Shown: one piece after another, positions 37,750 through 50,500 of the stretch
How the letters are laid out: every line of letters begins with the position of its first letter
Numbering within the stretch: the stretch's first letter is position 1
Assembly (NCBI RefSeq): GCF_000410875.1
Contig: NZ_AROI01000015.1
Span: forward strand, 25,746-89,745
Direction of reading: 5' to 3'
Length of the DNA stretch: 64,000 nucleotides
Source: Halopseudomonas pelagia CL-AP6
GTDB lineage: Bacteria > Pseudomonadota > Gammaproteobacteria > Pseudomonadales > Pseudomonadaceae
Notes under the pieces: model-generated
Databases searched by the model: none
What the model saw: only the letters and a program-made list of their open reading frames with translations
Told to the model about the DNA's origin: nothing
Translations under genes and position numbers: made by a program

Positions 37750-38466
37750 TCAGGGCTGAACAGCAACAAACAGGTAGCCCTTGCTACGCACTGTCTTGAT
37801 GATGCGCGGCAGTTCGGGGTCGTCGCCGATTTTCGGCCGGATACGCGAGATGCGCACGTCGATCGAGCGGTCCTGGCCGTCGTATTCGATGCCGCGCAGG
37901 GAATTGAAAATCTCCTCGCGGCTGAGCACGCGTCCGGCATTGTTGGCCAGCAACCAGAGCAGATCAAATTCCGCCCCGGTCAGATCAATCAGTTCATTCT
38001 GCAGCCAGGCCTCGCGGCGCGCCTGGTCGATCACCAGTGGTCCGAATGTCAAGCGCGTCACCTCGCGCTCTGCCAGCGGTTCATTGTCCGCACTGCGGCG
38101 TAGCAAGGCACGGATACGCGCCAGCAATACCTGTGGGCGCACTGGTTTGTTGACGTAATCGTCAGCGCCCAGCTCCAGCCCTTGAATATGATCTTCATCT
38201 TCGCTGCGCGCCGTCAGCATCAGGATTGGCCGCGCATAGCCAGTGGCGCGCAGGCGCTTGCAGATGGACAACCCATCTTCGCCGGGCAGCATCAGATCCA
38301 GCACCACCAGATCTGGATTGCTCGCCAAAATTCGCTCCACTGCCCCGCCACCGTCGGTCAACAGCTCAACCTCCAGCCCCTGGGAGACCAGAAAAGCCTC
38401 GATCAAGGCAGCCAGTTTAACGTCGTCTTCAACGATCAGTATTCGTCCGCTATCTGCATGCACCAC
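37750..38466 (-). CDS. OmpR-family response regulator, RstA-like
   Basis: 238 residues. Receiver domain with acidic pair VEDD, phospho-Asp in LVVLDLMLPGEDG (about residue 56) and Lys in YVNKPV; C-terminal winged helix with RSIDVRISRIRPKIGDDP. First gene of the operon with the kinase; divergent from nrdA across about 400 bp that holds NrdR boxes, so regulation of the two could interfere. Confidence 0.92.
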   Translation of the reverse strand: MVHADSGRILIVEDDVKLAALIEAFLVSQGLEVELLTDGGGAVERILASNPDLVVLDLMLPGEDGLSICKRLRATGYARPILMLTARSEDEDHIQGLELGADDYVNKPVRPQVLLARIRALLRRSADNEPLAEREVTRLTFGPLVIDQARREAWLQNELIDLTGAEFDLLWLLANNAGRVLSREEIFNSLRGIEYDGQDRSIDVRISRIRPKIGDDPELPRIIKTVRSKGYLFVAVQP

Positions 38467-38567
38467 AGCACCAACCCCGAATCACCCGCCAGTAAGACCG
38501 GCGATTGTAGCAACAGGCCGAGAAAACACCTACCTACTATCCTGACAAGGGTTATTTTGGGCAGCAT

Positions 38568-38583
38568 ACACTATATATAGTGT
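38568..38583. promoter_or_regulatory. NrdR box 1
   Basis: ACACTATATATAGTGT, a complete 16-bp palindrome that fits the NrdR consensus acaCwAtATaTwGtgt at every position. Confidence 0.85.
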
Positions 38584-38813
38584 TTATTTTTTAAGGCCAC
38601 GCTAAAGGTCAAAAATGGTCTGAAAGCCTGAAAATACGCTATTTAGAGCGTCGCGAACCTGAACCTCGCCAGTAAATAGCCATCAGGAAAACTCCTTATT
38701 CAGACTTGCATAACGTCAATTCACACACTATCTTGTGCCACAGATTAAATACATCACTACATGTAGATTATTTTCAGCGGTGCGAGCAACGACCAGTACG
38801 GCAGCAGCGGAAA

Positions 38814-38829
38814 ACACTATATGTAGTAA
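38814..38829. promoter_or_regulatory. NrdR box 2
   Basis: ACACTATATGTAGTAA, close to the NrdR consensus with a weaker right half; lies between the expected promoter and the nrdA ribosome binding site. Confidence 0.75.
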
Positions 38830-38863
38830 CCCTTATCAATCAGGCCATGCCAAGGAGATCGTC

Positions 38864-41719
<2,856 letters not shown>

Positions 41720-41723
41720 CAGC

Positions 41724-42010
41724 TAGGAGCGACCGCCCGTCGCGATAACGGGCCACCCCTCGCCGCGAGGCCGCGGCTCCTACCCAAAAAGGTGCCAACC
41801 GCGCCGAACAGGTAGGAGCGACGGCCCCGTCGCGATAACGGGCCACCCATCGCCGCGAGGCCGCAGCTCCCACCCAAAAAGGTGCCAACCGCACCGAACA
41901 GGTAGGAGCGACGGCCCCGTCGCGATAACGAGCAACGCTTCGCCGCGAGGCCGCGGCTCTCACATTATTCCCGCCCCTCGCGTCATTCCCGCGAAAGCGG
42001 GAATCCATTT
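41724..42010. repeat. REP array between nrdA and nrdB
   Basis: Three direct units of about 90 bp starting near 41724, 41812 and 41902. Each begins GGTAGGAGCGACGGCCCCGT with CGCGATAACGGGCC, then CGCCGCGAGGCCGCGGCTCC, and ends with a spacer CCCAAAAAGGTGCCAACCGC. The third is shortened. Directly after it is a different palindrome, TTCCCGCGAAAGCGGGAA (41985-42002), of the dRS3-like type. The stretch has no gene and must be transcribed through if nrdAB is one operon, so it may act on mRNA stability. Confidence 0.85.
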
Positions 42011-42047
42011 TCACCTCGCCGCCGAGCGAGAACACAGGAGCCACCAC

Positions 42048-43310
42048 ATGCTCAGCTGGGACGAACTAGACAACGACCAAACCACCACTCCCCCTCTGGG
42101 AGTGTCGAGTTCCACCTCGACACAACACGCCGACACCAGCACGCCAGCGTCAGAAGCATCCGCCGCCACCCAAGCCCTGGTCGCCGACGCCCGCCAGGTC
42201 GCCAGCAACGACTCGGACGCCATCGCCCGCGCCAAAGCCGCGCTCGACGAACTCGACATCCAGGAAGGCCTGGACGAACTCGAAGGCACCGCATCCCGCG
42301 TCAGCGTCGATGCCAAGCAGATGATCAACTGCCGCGCCGACCTCAACCAACTGGTGCCCTTCAAATACGAATGGGCCTGGCAAAAGTACCTCGACGGCTG
42401 CTCCAATCACTGGATGCCACAGGAGGTCAACATGACCGCCGACATCGCCCTGTGGAAGACCCCCGAAGGCCTGACCGACGACGAGCGCCGCATCGTCAAG
42501 CGCAACCTCGGTTTCTTCTCCACCGCCGACTCCCTGGTCGCCAACAACCTGATACTGGCCGTCTACCGCCTGATCACCAACCCCGAATGCCGCCAGTACA
42601 TCCTGCGTCAAGCTTTCGAAGAGGCGATCCACACCCACGCCTACCAGTACTGCATCGAATCACTGGGCATGGACGAAGGCGAGATCTTCAATATGTACCA
42701 CGAGATCCCCAGCGTCGCGAAAAAGGCCGCCTGGGGCCTCAAGTACACGCGCTCGATCTCCGATCCGACCTTCAACACCGGCACCGTCGACACCGACAAG
42801 GAGCTGCTGCGCAACCTGATCGCCTACTACTGCGTACTCGAAGGCGTGTTCTTCTACTGCGGCTTCACCCAGATCCTGTCCATGGGCCGCCGCAACAAGA
42901 TGACCGGCGTCGCCGAACAGTTTCAGTACATCCTGCGTGACGAGTCCATGCACTTGAACTTCGGCATCGACGTGATCAACCAGATCAAGATCGAAAACCC
43001 GCACCTGTGGGATGCCAACATGAAAGATGAAGCCACGCAGATGATCCTGCAAGGCACCCAGCTGGAAATCGAATACGCCCGCGACACCATGCCCCGCGGC
43101 GTACTCGGCATGAACGCCGCGATGATGGAGGACTACCTCAAATTCATCGCCAACCGCCGCCTGACCCAGATTGGCCTGAAAGAAGAATACCCAGGCACGG
43201 TCAACCCCTTCCCATGGATGAGTGAAATCATGGATTTGAAGAAAGAGAAAAACTTCTTTGAAACGCGGGTAATTGAATATCAGACTGGTGGGGCGTTGAG
43301 CTGGGACTGA
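42048..43310 (+). CDS. nrdB: Ribonucleoside-diphosphate reductase, beta subunit
   Basis: 420 residues, class Ia small subunit that holds the diiron-tyrosyl cofactor. Iron ligands and radical environment are seen in [23 protein letters not shown] and [11 protein letters not shown]. The first 70 residues form a low-complexity extension, as in other Pseudomonas NrdB. Residues about 15-26 ([12 protein letters not shown]) are encoded by a copy of the intergenic repeat family A (42088-42124). The protein starts MLSWDEL and ends GGALSWD, so the R1-binding tail is echoed at the N-terminus. Confidence 0.95.
   Translation: MLSWDELDNDQTTTPPLGVSSSTSTQHADTSTPASEASAATQALVADARQVASNDSDAIARAKAALDELDIQEGLDELEGTASRVSVDAKQMINCRADLNQLVPFKYEWAWQKYLDGCSNHWMPQEVNMTADIALWKTPEGLTDDERRIVKRNLGFFSTADSLVANNLILAVYRLITNPECRQYILRQAFEEAIHTHAYQYCIESLGMDEGEIFNMYHEIPSVAKKAAWGLKYTRSISDPTFNTGTVDTDKELLRNLIAYYCVLEGVFFYCGFTQILSMGRRNKMTGVAEQFQYILRDESMHLNFGIDVINQIKIENPHLWDANMKDEATQMILQGTQLEIEYARDTMPRGVLGMNAAMMEDYLKFIANRRLTQIGLKEEYPGTVNPFPWMSEIMDLKKEKNFFETRVIEYQTGGALSWD
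42088..42124 (+). repeat. REP-like repeat, family A, inside the nrdB coding region
   Basis: ACTCCCCCTCTGGGAGTGTC continues GAGTTCCACCTCGACAC. It agrees with the intergenic copy at 26941-26978 (ACTCCGCCCCTGGGAGTGGC, then CGAGTTCCATCTCGGCC) in nearly all positions. It keeps the frame and codes for part of the variable N-terminal extension of NrdB. Confidence 0.7.
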
Positions 43311-43316
43311 CGGACC

Positions 43317-43341
43317 GGGGGCACGCTCATCCGGTGCCCCC
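43317..43341. terminator. Hairpin between nrdB and the methyltransferase
   Basis: GGGGGCAC ... GTGCCCCC stem between the two convergent genes; T-run is lacking, so it may be a weak terminator or an mRNA end. Confidence 0.5.
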
Positions 43342-44085
43342 CTAAATCTTCACACAAGCAAATAGCGCATTCCCGGACGTCTGATCCCAGGGCATGATCG
43401 TCTGGTAATCATGCTCCAGCACCTGAACCTCAAAGTACGGCTGTAACAGCTCAATCAGCTCGCCGAAACTGACCGCCACCATAGGGTGTTCGTCCTGCCA
43501 TACCTGACTTTCATCTGCCGTGGTCTTTTCAATGCGCAGCCTTAAAGACTGCCGCTCGCCCTTGCCCAAATAATGCCAACCAGAACTAAAGCTGAACAAC
43601 GAATCAGCCTGCCTGACGCTGTGCGATACGCAGGAATTGTTAGCGATCTTGTGCTTATCAACCGCGTTAAAGCAGAACAGCCCACCGCTAACCAAGGCAG
43701 CATGCGCACTGGCAATACACGCTTGCAGCCGCTCGAGCCCGGCACTGTAATGAATGGAATACAAAAAACAGGTAATCAGATCAACCGGCTGACTCACTGT
43801 AAAGCCGCACATATCCTGCAGAGAGAACTGCGCCTCTGGGCAGCGCATCATCGCCCGGTCCAGCATCGGCTGATTAATATCCAGCCCGCTGCTTAGATAG
43901 CCCGCATCAAGCAGGTGTCGCACATGCGGTCCGGTGCCACAAGCCAGATCCAGATGCCTGTTTCCAGCACTCCCGAATAACTGTTGCAGCCGCTGAACAC
44001 ACTGGCTTTGAGCCCTGTAGTCGATATCGGCGCACATTAAATCGTAATAACCCGACAGGTCGGTATAAATGGCGTTGCTGGGCAT
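43342..44085 (-). CDS. Class I SAM-dependent methyltransferase
   Basis: 247 residues. SAM motif HLDLACGTGPHVRHLL, then SGLDINQPMLDRA (acidic end of strand 2) and ITCFLYSIHYSAG. The C-terminal part has the beta-strands typical of small-molecule or protein methyltransferases. ATG 44085 begins right before the conserved YYDLM segment; the frame is open to 44205 but no start there has a clear ribosome binding site. Substrate unknown. Divergent from the next gene. Confidence 0.82.
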   Translation of the reverse strand: MPSNAIYTDLSGYYDLMCADIDYRAQSQCVQRLQQLFGSAGNRHLDLACGTGPHVRHLLDAGYLSSGLDINQPMLDRAMMRCPEAQFSLQDMCGFTVSQPVDLITCFLYSIHYSAGLERLQACIASAHAALVSGGLFCFNAVDKHKIANNSCVSHSVRQADSLFSFSSGWHYLGKGERQSLRLRIEKTTADESQVWQDEHPMVAVSFGELIELLQPYFEVQVLEHDYQTIMPWDQTSGNALFACVKI

Positions 44086-44301
44086 GATGGCTTGACGTTC
44101 GAGGTTGCGCGGTGGGATGCGAATCATATATCGGAAAGATGAAAATCGCCCACTACTGCGTGCGAGCTGATCACTCCCTGCCCGGCCAACTAACCCAGCA
44201 CACATGCCCCAACATCAACGCTCTCTATTCCACACCCAGCCCTGTACTGCAACACGCACCAAGCAAGTACCATAAGGCAAGACCCACACCCCGGAGGCAC
44301 C

Positions 44302-45006
44302 ATGAACTACACAACATTGCACATTGCCCGTCGCTTCTGCGGACCGCCAAACAGCGCTAATGGTGGTTATGTCTGCGGTCTTGTGGCTAAACACATGGAT
44401 CAACCCTGCCAAGTCACCCTGCACGCACCGCCGCCACTGGATACCGATCTGCAGTTGCATCCCGACGGCGACGGCCTCCAACTGAAGCTCGGCGAACAAC
44501 TACTGGCCAGCGCGCGTCCCTACAGCTTCGATCTGGATATCCCGCCGCCGCCCACATTCGAGGAAGCCCAAGAGGCCCAGCAACACTTCGTCGGCATACG
44601 CCACCACGACTTGCCCGGTTGCTTCGTCTGCGGCACCAACCGTGATGCAGGCGATGGCCTGCGCATCTTCACCGGCTGTGTCTGTGAGCATGAGGATCAG
44701 GTAGCCGCCCTCTGGCAACCCGCTGCGGATCTGGCCGACGCTGACGGAAACGTAGCCAGCGAGTTTCTCTGGGCCGCGCTGGACTGTCCTGGCTTCTTCG
44801 CCGTCAAACCAGTCTCCGACATGGCCCTGCTGGGACGCTTTAGCGTCCGTATTGAACAGCCCGTACGCCCCGGCGAAACCCTGATGGTGTCGGCCTGGGC
44901 AATCAGTCACGCAGGCCGCAAACACAATGCTGGCAGCGCGTTGTACCGCAGCAACGGTGAACGTGTGGCTTGTGCGGAAGCGACCTGGATCAGTTTGAAT
45001 CGATAG
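44302..45006 (+). CDS. Hotdog-fold thioesterase-like protein
   Basis: 234 residues. The segment GCFVCGTNRDAGDGLRIF and the later FLWAALDCPGFFA and EATWISLNR suggest a hotdog acyl-CoA thioesterase of the uncharacterised actinobacterial/proteobacterial type with an extra N-terminal half. A CxxC pair (CFVCG) is notable. ATG follows GGAGGCACC. Divergent from the methyltransferase, 56 bp before the MFS gene; the two may be one operon. Confidence 0.65.
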   Translation: MNYTTLHIARRFCGPPNSANGGYVCGLVAKHMDQPCQVTLHAPPPLDTDLQLHPDGDGLQLKLGEQLLASARPYSFDLDIPPPPTFEEAQEAQQHFVGIRHHDLPGCFVCGTNRDAGDGLRIFTGCVCEHEDQVAALWQPAADLADADGNVASEFLWAALDCPGFFAVKPVSDMALLGRFSVRIEQPVRPGETLMVSAWAISHAGRKHNAGSALYRSNGERVACAEATWISLNR

Positions 45007-45062
45007 GGAAAAGGACCACCAGAACCCTGCGGTTAAAGTGTCAGAGCATAAGAGAACCCCCG

Positions 45063-46316
45063 ATGTCCCAAAGTGCAAAACGCCCGAACATGGTGATTAC
45101 CGTACTGTGCGGCACCCTTACGTCCTTGGTGGTGATTGGCTTTGCCCGTCTGGCTTACGGCGTCATCCTGCCAGCAATGCGCACAGACCTTGGATTGACC
45201 TACCAGCAGGCGGGGATTCTCAGTACGGTGACAGCCCTGTGTTATGTCTGCTTCGTCCTGGCTGGTGGTCTGGCCGCTGCCCGCTGGGGAGCCAAGGCCT
45301 CGATCATGTTTGGCATGCTCACCGTGGTGGTGGGTTTTGTCGGCCTGGCTTTCGCTGCGAATCTCTGGCTGATAACGCTGTTGATGGGGCTGCTGGGGTT
45401 TGGTACCGCCTTTGTGTTTGCGCCGATGGTGGCCCTGCTGGCTACCTGGTTTCCCGAGAAACGCGGTCTGGTGATCGGCTGCATGACCAGCGGTGTGGGT
45501 ATTGGCGTCCTGGTGTCCGGCTTACTGGTGCCTTTCTTGCTCAGCACATTCGGGGAGCAAGGTTGGCGGGTCAGTTGGGGAATATTTGCCGGCGCAGCGC
45601 TGTTTGTGGCGGTGATGATCGGGGTGTTCGTACGCAATCCCCCAGTGGCTGTCGCCAGCGCTGCCGGTCATCTGCCGTCGGATCAGAAGTGGTTAATTTA
45701 CCGCAATCCCCGAGTACTGATTGTAGCCACTACCTACGGCATCATTGGCCTGAGCTATATCGTTCAGACCGTGTTCATGGTCAGTTTTATGGTCGAAAGC
45801 GGCCACAGCGCATCTATCGCAGGACGCTATATGGCCATGATGGGCCTGCTGTCCATCGCAGCCGGCCCGCTTTGGGGTTGGGTGTCGGACTTCTGGGGCC
45901 GGGGCAACGCCCTGGCGCTGTCCATATTCCTGGTGATCCTGGCCATGAGCTTGCCGCTAATCGGTCAGACTCTGCCCTATTTCTTTTTCCATTTTCTGGT
46001 GATGGGCGTCTCGATCAACGGCTTGTTTGCGATGATCCAGACCAGTGCTACAGATCAGGTAGCACCGCGTTATATCCCCATCGCGTTCAGTTTTGCGACC
46101 CTGTTCTTTGCTGTCGGCCAATTCCTCGGCCCAGCCATCGCCGGCTGGCTGATAGAGACTACCGGGGGCTTCACTGCCGCCTTCAGCCTCACCTTGCTGA
46201 TGCTGTCGGTGGGCTTCGGTTTGACGCTACTGATCCGCCGTTTTCCCAAAGAGTTGGCGGTCGGAGAGCCAGGTGCGATGCCGATCCCCGCGTCTGAAGA
46301 CCCGACAAGAGCATAA
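45063..46316 (+). CDS. MFS transporter (YbfB/OFA-like)
   Basis: 417 residues with twelve membrane helices. It begins ITVLCGTLTSLVVIGFARLA, with the usual loop FPEKRGLVIGCMTSG between helices 4 and 5 (RG motif) and SDFWGRGNAL between 8 and 9. Probably takes up or exports a small organic acid or drug; substrate unknown. ATG 45063 is chosen; the frame to 44970 overlaps the previous gene. Convergent with the AraC gene. Confidence 0.85.
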   Translation: MSQSAKRPNMVITVLCGTLTSLVVIGFARLAYGVILPAMRTDLGLTYQQAGILSTVTALCYVCFVLAGGLAAARWGAKASIMFGMLTVVVGFVGLAFAANLWLITLLMGLLGFGTAFVFAPMVALLATWFPEKRGLVIGCMTSGVGIGVLVSGLLVPFLLSTFGEQGWRVSWGIFAGAALFVAVMIGVFVRNPPVAVASAAGHLPSDQKWLIYRNPRVLIVATTYGIIGLSYIVQTVFMVSFMVESGHSASIAGRYMAMMGLLSIAAGPLWGWVSDFWGRGNALALSIFLVILAMSLPLIGQTLPYFFFHFLVMGVSINGLFAMIQTSATDQVAPRYIPIAFSFATLFFAVGQFLGPAIAGWLIETTGGFTAAFSLTLLMLSVGFGLTLLIRRFPKELAVGEPGAMPIPASEDPTRA

Positions 46317-46346
46317 TAGTGAACACGGGGCGGGTCTTGTGTTTTG

Positions 46347-47399
46347 CTATACGGATTTGCCTCCGGTTCGCGCTCGGCCCGCCACATCCCCACCATTTCG
46401 CGCCAGGTGGCCGCGATATCCCCCTGGCGTCATGCCGGTCCAGCTGCGAAAGGCGCGGATAAAGGTGCTCTGTTCAGAATAGCCAAGCAATAACGCCACA
46501 TCAGTCTGGGCCAGGGCCGGGTCGGCCAGGTACTGTCTGGCCAGGGTGTGCCGGGTATGCGCGAGCAGGCCGCGGTAGCTGTAGCCCGCGCTGCGCAACT
46601 GGCGGTAAAAGGTCCGCAGCGAGCAGCCCAACGCCAGGGCAACGGCCGCGGCACTGACATCTCCATTTTTCATCGATTCAAGGATCTGCTCCTGCACGCG
46701 AGAGAAAAAAGCGCCGGTCTGCGCACCCTCCACCTGCGGCAGTTGGCTGAGGAGCGCCTGCGCTTGCTGTTCAAGCAGGCGCAGCAGATACGGATCCTTG
46801 CTGGAAATCGGCAGCGCTAGCAGATGTGCCGGAATGGCCAACTCGATGGCGCTACGGTCGAAATCCACCGGGCAACCCAGCAACACCTGATACACCCCCA
46901 GGTCCTGCGGCTTGGGAAATGGCAAGCCTGCACGCATCGGCGTTACTGCGCGGCCAATCAGCACTTGGCACAAACTGACAAAGACCGCGAGACTGAACTC
47001 GCTGGCCAGCGGCGTGTTGGCCACAGCCTGAGTCCAGCGCATGTATAGCACGCCATCCTTGAGCCAAGCACGCGAGACCAAGCCGCCCTGCAAGAGCCCC
47101 TGGTAGCGATGATAACGCGCCAGCGCCTGACCCAAGGTGCCGCAGGAGGAGACCATATAGCCGACCACACCAAAATGTCTCGGCTGCGCCGATAGGCCCA
47201 GCCTGATGCCCAGAGCACTTACCGGATCCCGCTCCCAGACTGACTCCAGTAACTCGCAGAACCTCTGCGCCGAGACGCTGGGTGACTCCAGATCCCGGCT
47301 CATCTTATCCAACAGCCCAGACGCAGGCAGATCGCGCTCGCGCACATAGCTCTGAAGCGTCTCGATAAAGCCTGAGGGGATGTAATCGGTTTTGCTCAT
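46347..47399 (-). CDS. AraC-family regulator
   Basis: 350 residues. N-terminal arabinose-binding-like domain of the OruR/ArgR type (FGVVGYMVSSCGTLGQALARYHRYQGL region) and C-terminal double helix-turn-helix (GCSLRTFYRQLRSAGYSYRG and LLGYSEQSTFIRAFRSWTG). It is divergent from the large redox fusion gene with 113 bp between, so it is the likely regulator of that gene. No clear ribosome binding site precedes ATG 47399; an upstream in-frame start up to 47435 is possible. Confidence 0.88.
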   Translation of the reverse strand: MSKTDYIPSGFIETLQSYVRERDLPASGLLDKMSRDLESPSVSAQRFCELLESVWERDPVSALGIRLGLSAQPRHFGVVGYMVSSCGTLGQALARYHRYQGLLQGGLVSRAWLKDGVLYMRWTQAVANTPLASEFSLAVFVSLCQVLIGRAVTPMRAGLPFPKPQDLGVYQVLLGCPVDFDRSAIELAIPAHLLALPISSKDPYLLRLLEQQAQALLSQLPQVEGAQTGAFFSRVQEQILESMKNGDVSAAAVALALGCSLRTFYRQLRSAGYSYRGLLAHTRHTLARQYLADPALAQTDVALLLGYSEQSTFIRAFRSWTGMTPGGYRGHLARNGGDVAGRARTGGKSV

Positions 47400-47512
47400 A
47401 AGGAGAACTATCGGGACGCTGGCACAAAATGTCAATCAGGCGCTTACTGCCAATACGCGCGATCAAGTCCAGACATACCATAAGGTTTTGCTGTCCCTGC
47501 GCGGAGTAGATC

Positions 47513-50500
47513 ATGGCTTACGTCGTCACCCAGAACTGTATTGGCAACAAACACACCAGTTGCGTAGATGTGTGCCCGGTCGAGGCCTTCCGTGAAGCGC
47601 CGGAAATGCTGTTTATCGACCCTGAAGTCTGTATTGACTGCAACGCCTGCGTCTCGGCCTGCCCCGAGGCCGCCATCTTCCCCCGCAGCATGGTGCCAGA
47701 GGACCAGCAATCCTTTATTGCCCTAAACGCCGAAGGCGCCAAGATCCATCCAGCCATCCGCGAGAGCATTCAGGCCGGTCAGCATGCCGCCAGCCCGCTG
47801 GCACGGCTGCCGGGGCGCTTTGCCATTGTCGGCTCGGGGCCAAGCGGTTTTTATGCCGCCGAGGCACTGATGAAACAGATGCCCGCCGCGCGCATCGACA
47901 TGTTCGAGCGTCTGCCCACGCCCTTTGGTCTGGTGCGCTACGGCGTAGCGCCGGATCACCCGCGTATCAAATCGGTCACCGCCAGTTTTGAGCGTATTGC
48001 CGAGTCACAGAATTTCCGCTTCTTCGGCAACGTACAGATTGGTCGTGACATCTCCAGCACCAATCTGCGCCAACACTACCACGGCGTGATCTACGCCACC
48101 GGTGGCTCACAAAGCCGCCCACTGACACTGCCGGGCGCCGATAGCGGGAATGTCTTCGGTTCGTCAAACTTTGTCGGCTGGTACAACGGCCACCCAGACG
48201 AAGCCGCGCTGGCCCCTGCCCTGGCCGGACCCACCGCCGTGATCATCGGTATCGGCAACGTCGCACTGGATATTGCCCGTCTGCTGGTACTGCCCAATGA
48301 TCAGTTGGCCAAGACCGATATCGCCGATGATGCCCTGCAGGCTCTGGCCGCCAGCGGTATCGAGGAAGTGCGTCTGCTGGCCCGTCGTGGTCCAGCCCAA
48401 GCCGCCTTTACCCCCAAGGAACTGGAACAGTTGATGGCCATCGCTGGCCTGCAGCTACTGGTCGACCCGGCAGACCTTGAACTGGACGACGCCACTGCGC
48501 GCCAACTGGAACAGCCCGAGTATGCCGAAGCACGCCAGAACCTCAGCCTGCTGCGCGACATTGCCAGCCGTCCCCAGGCGGCAGGCAAACGCATTCGCTT
48601 TATGTTCTACACCAGCCCGACCGCCTTCAGCGCCGACAACGGCCAGGTCAGCAGCGTCCATGCGCAGCGTACCGAACTGGTCCGCGATGGGCAGGGCCAA
48701 TGGGTCGCTCGACCCAGCGAGCAGACGCTGGACATGCCCGCCACGCTGGTAGTGCATGCCATCGGTTATCAAGGTTCAGCCATTGATGAGCTGCCCTTTG
48801 ATAGCGGGCGCGGCGTGATTCAGCATGAGCAGGGGCGCATCACCGGCCAGGCCAACAGCCGCGATTATGTTGCCGGCTGGATCAAGCGTGGTGCCAGCGG
48901 CGTGATCGGCAGCAACCGCCAGTGCGCGACCGAAAGCGTACAGCGCCTGTTGGATGATCTGGGAGATAGCCTGCCGACGCTGGCCGGGGAAGAGATCGAT
49001 ACGCTGCTGGCAGCGCGTCAGGTCGACAGCGTCAGCCTCGCTGACTGGCGCCTGCTGGATCAGCACGAGCAGGCTCGCGGCCGTGTCGAAGGTCGCACGC
49101 GGCGCAAGATCGTCAATATCACCGAGATGCTCGGGGCTATCCGCGATGCCCGGGGCCGTGAAGCCGAACAGGCCAGGTTACCGGTAAAAACCCATCACCG
49201 TGCCTGCACCCTGTGTGAAGCCATGTGCGGCGTGGTCATTGAAACCCAGGGCGAACAGATTCTGTCGATCAGTGGTGATCAGGACGACCCACACAGCCTC
49301 GGCCACATCTGCCCCAAGGGCTATGCCCTGCAGGACCTGCATACCGACCCGGACCGCCTGCGCACACCGCTGGAAAAGGTCAACGGCGAGTGGCTACCAA
49401 TCGACTGGGGCAGCGCGCTGGACAAGGTCGCGGCCAAGATCGTGGATATCCAGCAACGCCATGGTAACGATTCCATCGCCGGGTACTGGGGCAACCCCTC
49501 ATCACACAACCTTGGGCTGATGCTCGCTTCCGGCTCGCTGCGCAAGGCCATCGACACACGGAATATTTCCTCTGCCGCGTCGCTAGACCAGATGCCGCAT
49601 CAGTTGGTGTCCTACCTGATGTTTGGCCACAGCCAGCTGTTCACCATTCCCGATATCGACCGTACGCAATACATGTTGATGCTCGGCGCCAACCCGGCGG
49701 CTTCCAACGGCAGCCTGATGACCGCAGGCGACATTCTCAAGCGTCTGGAAAACATTCGTGAGCGCGGTGGCAAGGTGGTGCTGGTGGATCCGCGCCGCAC
49801 CGAGTCCGCGCGCTATGTCGACCAACACCTGTTTATCCGCCCGGGTACCGATGCCTTCTTCCTGCTCGGCCTGATCCGTCACGTGCTCGACAAGGGCCTG
49901 ACAAAACCCGGCCAGCTACGGGAGCTAGCCGATGACTGGGACGCCCTGGCACCGCTGTTCGACGACCTATCACTGGAGCAAGTCAGCGCCCGCTGCGGGA
50001 TCGCCGTCAGCGAGATCAAACGCATTGCCGAAGACTTTGCCGCCGCCGAATGCGCTGTATGCTACGGCCGTATGGGCGTTTCCACCCAGAGCTATGGCGC
50101 GCTCAATCACTGGCTGATGCTGGTGTTGAACATTCTGACCGGCAACCTCGACCGCCCCGGCGGCATGATGTTTACCACCCCCGCGTTCAACAAGGCGCAG
50201 AGCCGGCCGATGGGCAGTTTCAATAGCTACCAGAGTCGCGCACGCGGCCTGCCGGAGTTTGATCGCTACTTCCCCGCCGTAACCATCGCCGAGGAAATGC
50301 TCACTCCCGGCGAAGGCCAGGTGCGTGGTTTTGTCTGCGTTGCGGGCAACCCGGTGCTGTCCACACCCAATGGTCGGCAGATGGACGCCGCCCTGGAACA
50401 GCTCGAGTTCATGGTCTCGATCGACTTCTATCTGAACGAAACCTCACGGCATGCCGACATCATCCTGCCGCCCACCGGGCCGCTGGAACATGAGCAATAC

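Larger units (their letters stand above)
38467..38863. promoter_or_regulatory. nrdA upstream region with NrdR boxes
   Basis: 397 bp between the response regulator and nrdA. It holds a perfect NrdR-type palindrome at 38568-38583 (ACACTATATATAGTGT), a second at 38814-38829 (ACACTATATGTAGTAA) 34 bp before the nrdA start, and a weaker one near 38752-38768 (TCACTACATGTAGATT). NrdR binds pairs of such boxes to repress ribonucleotide reductase genes when dATP is high. The box at 38568 is 102 bp from the start of the divergent regulator gene. Confidence 0.8.

Noticed and set aside
41724..42010. CRISPR array
   Set aside because: Units are 90 bp, palindromic and nearly the same throughout, with no unique spacers; no cas genes nearby.
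45038..46297. Plus-strand frame of 419 residues
   Set aside because: Overlaps the MFS gene in another frame and has no membrane-protein or other family pattern.
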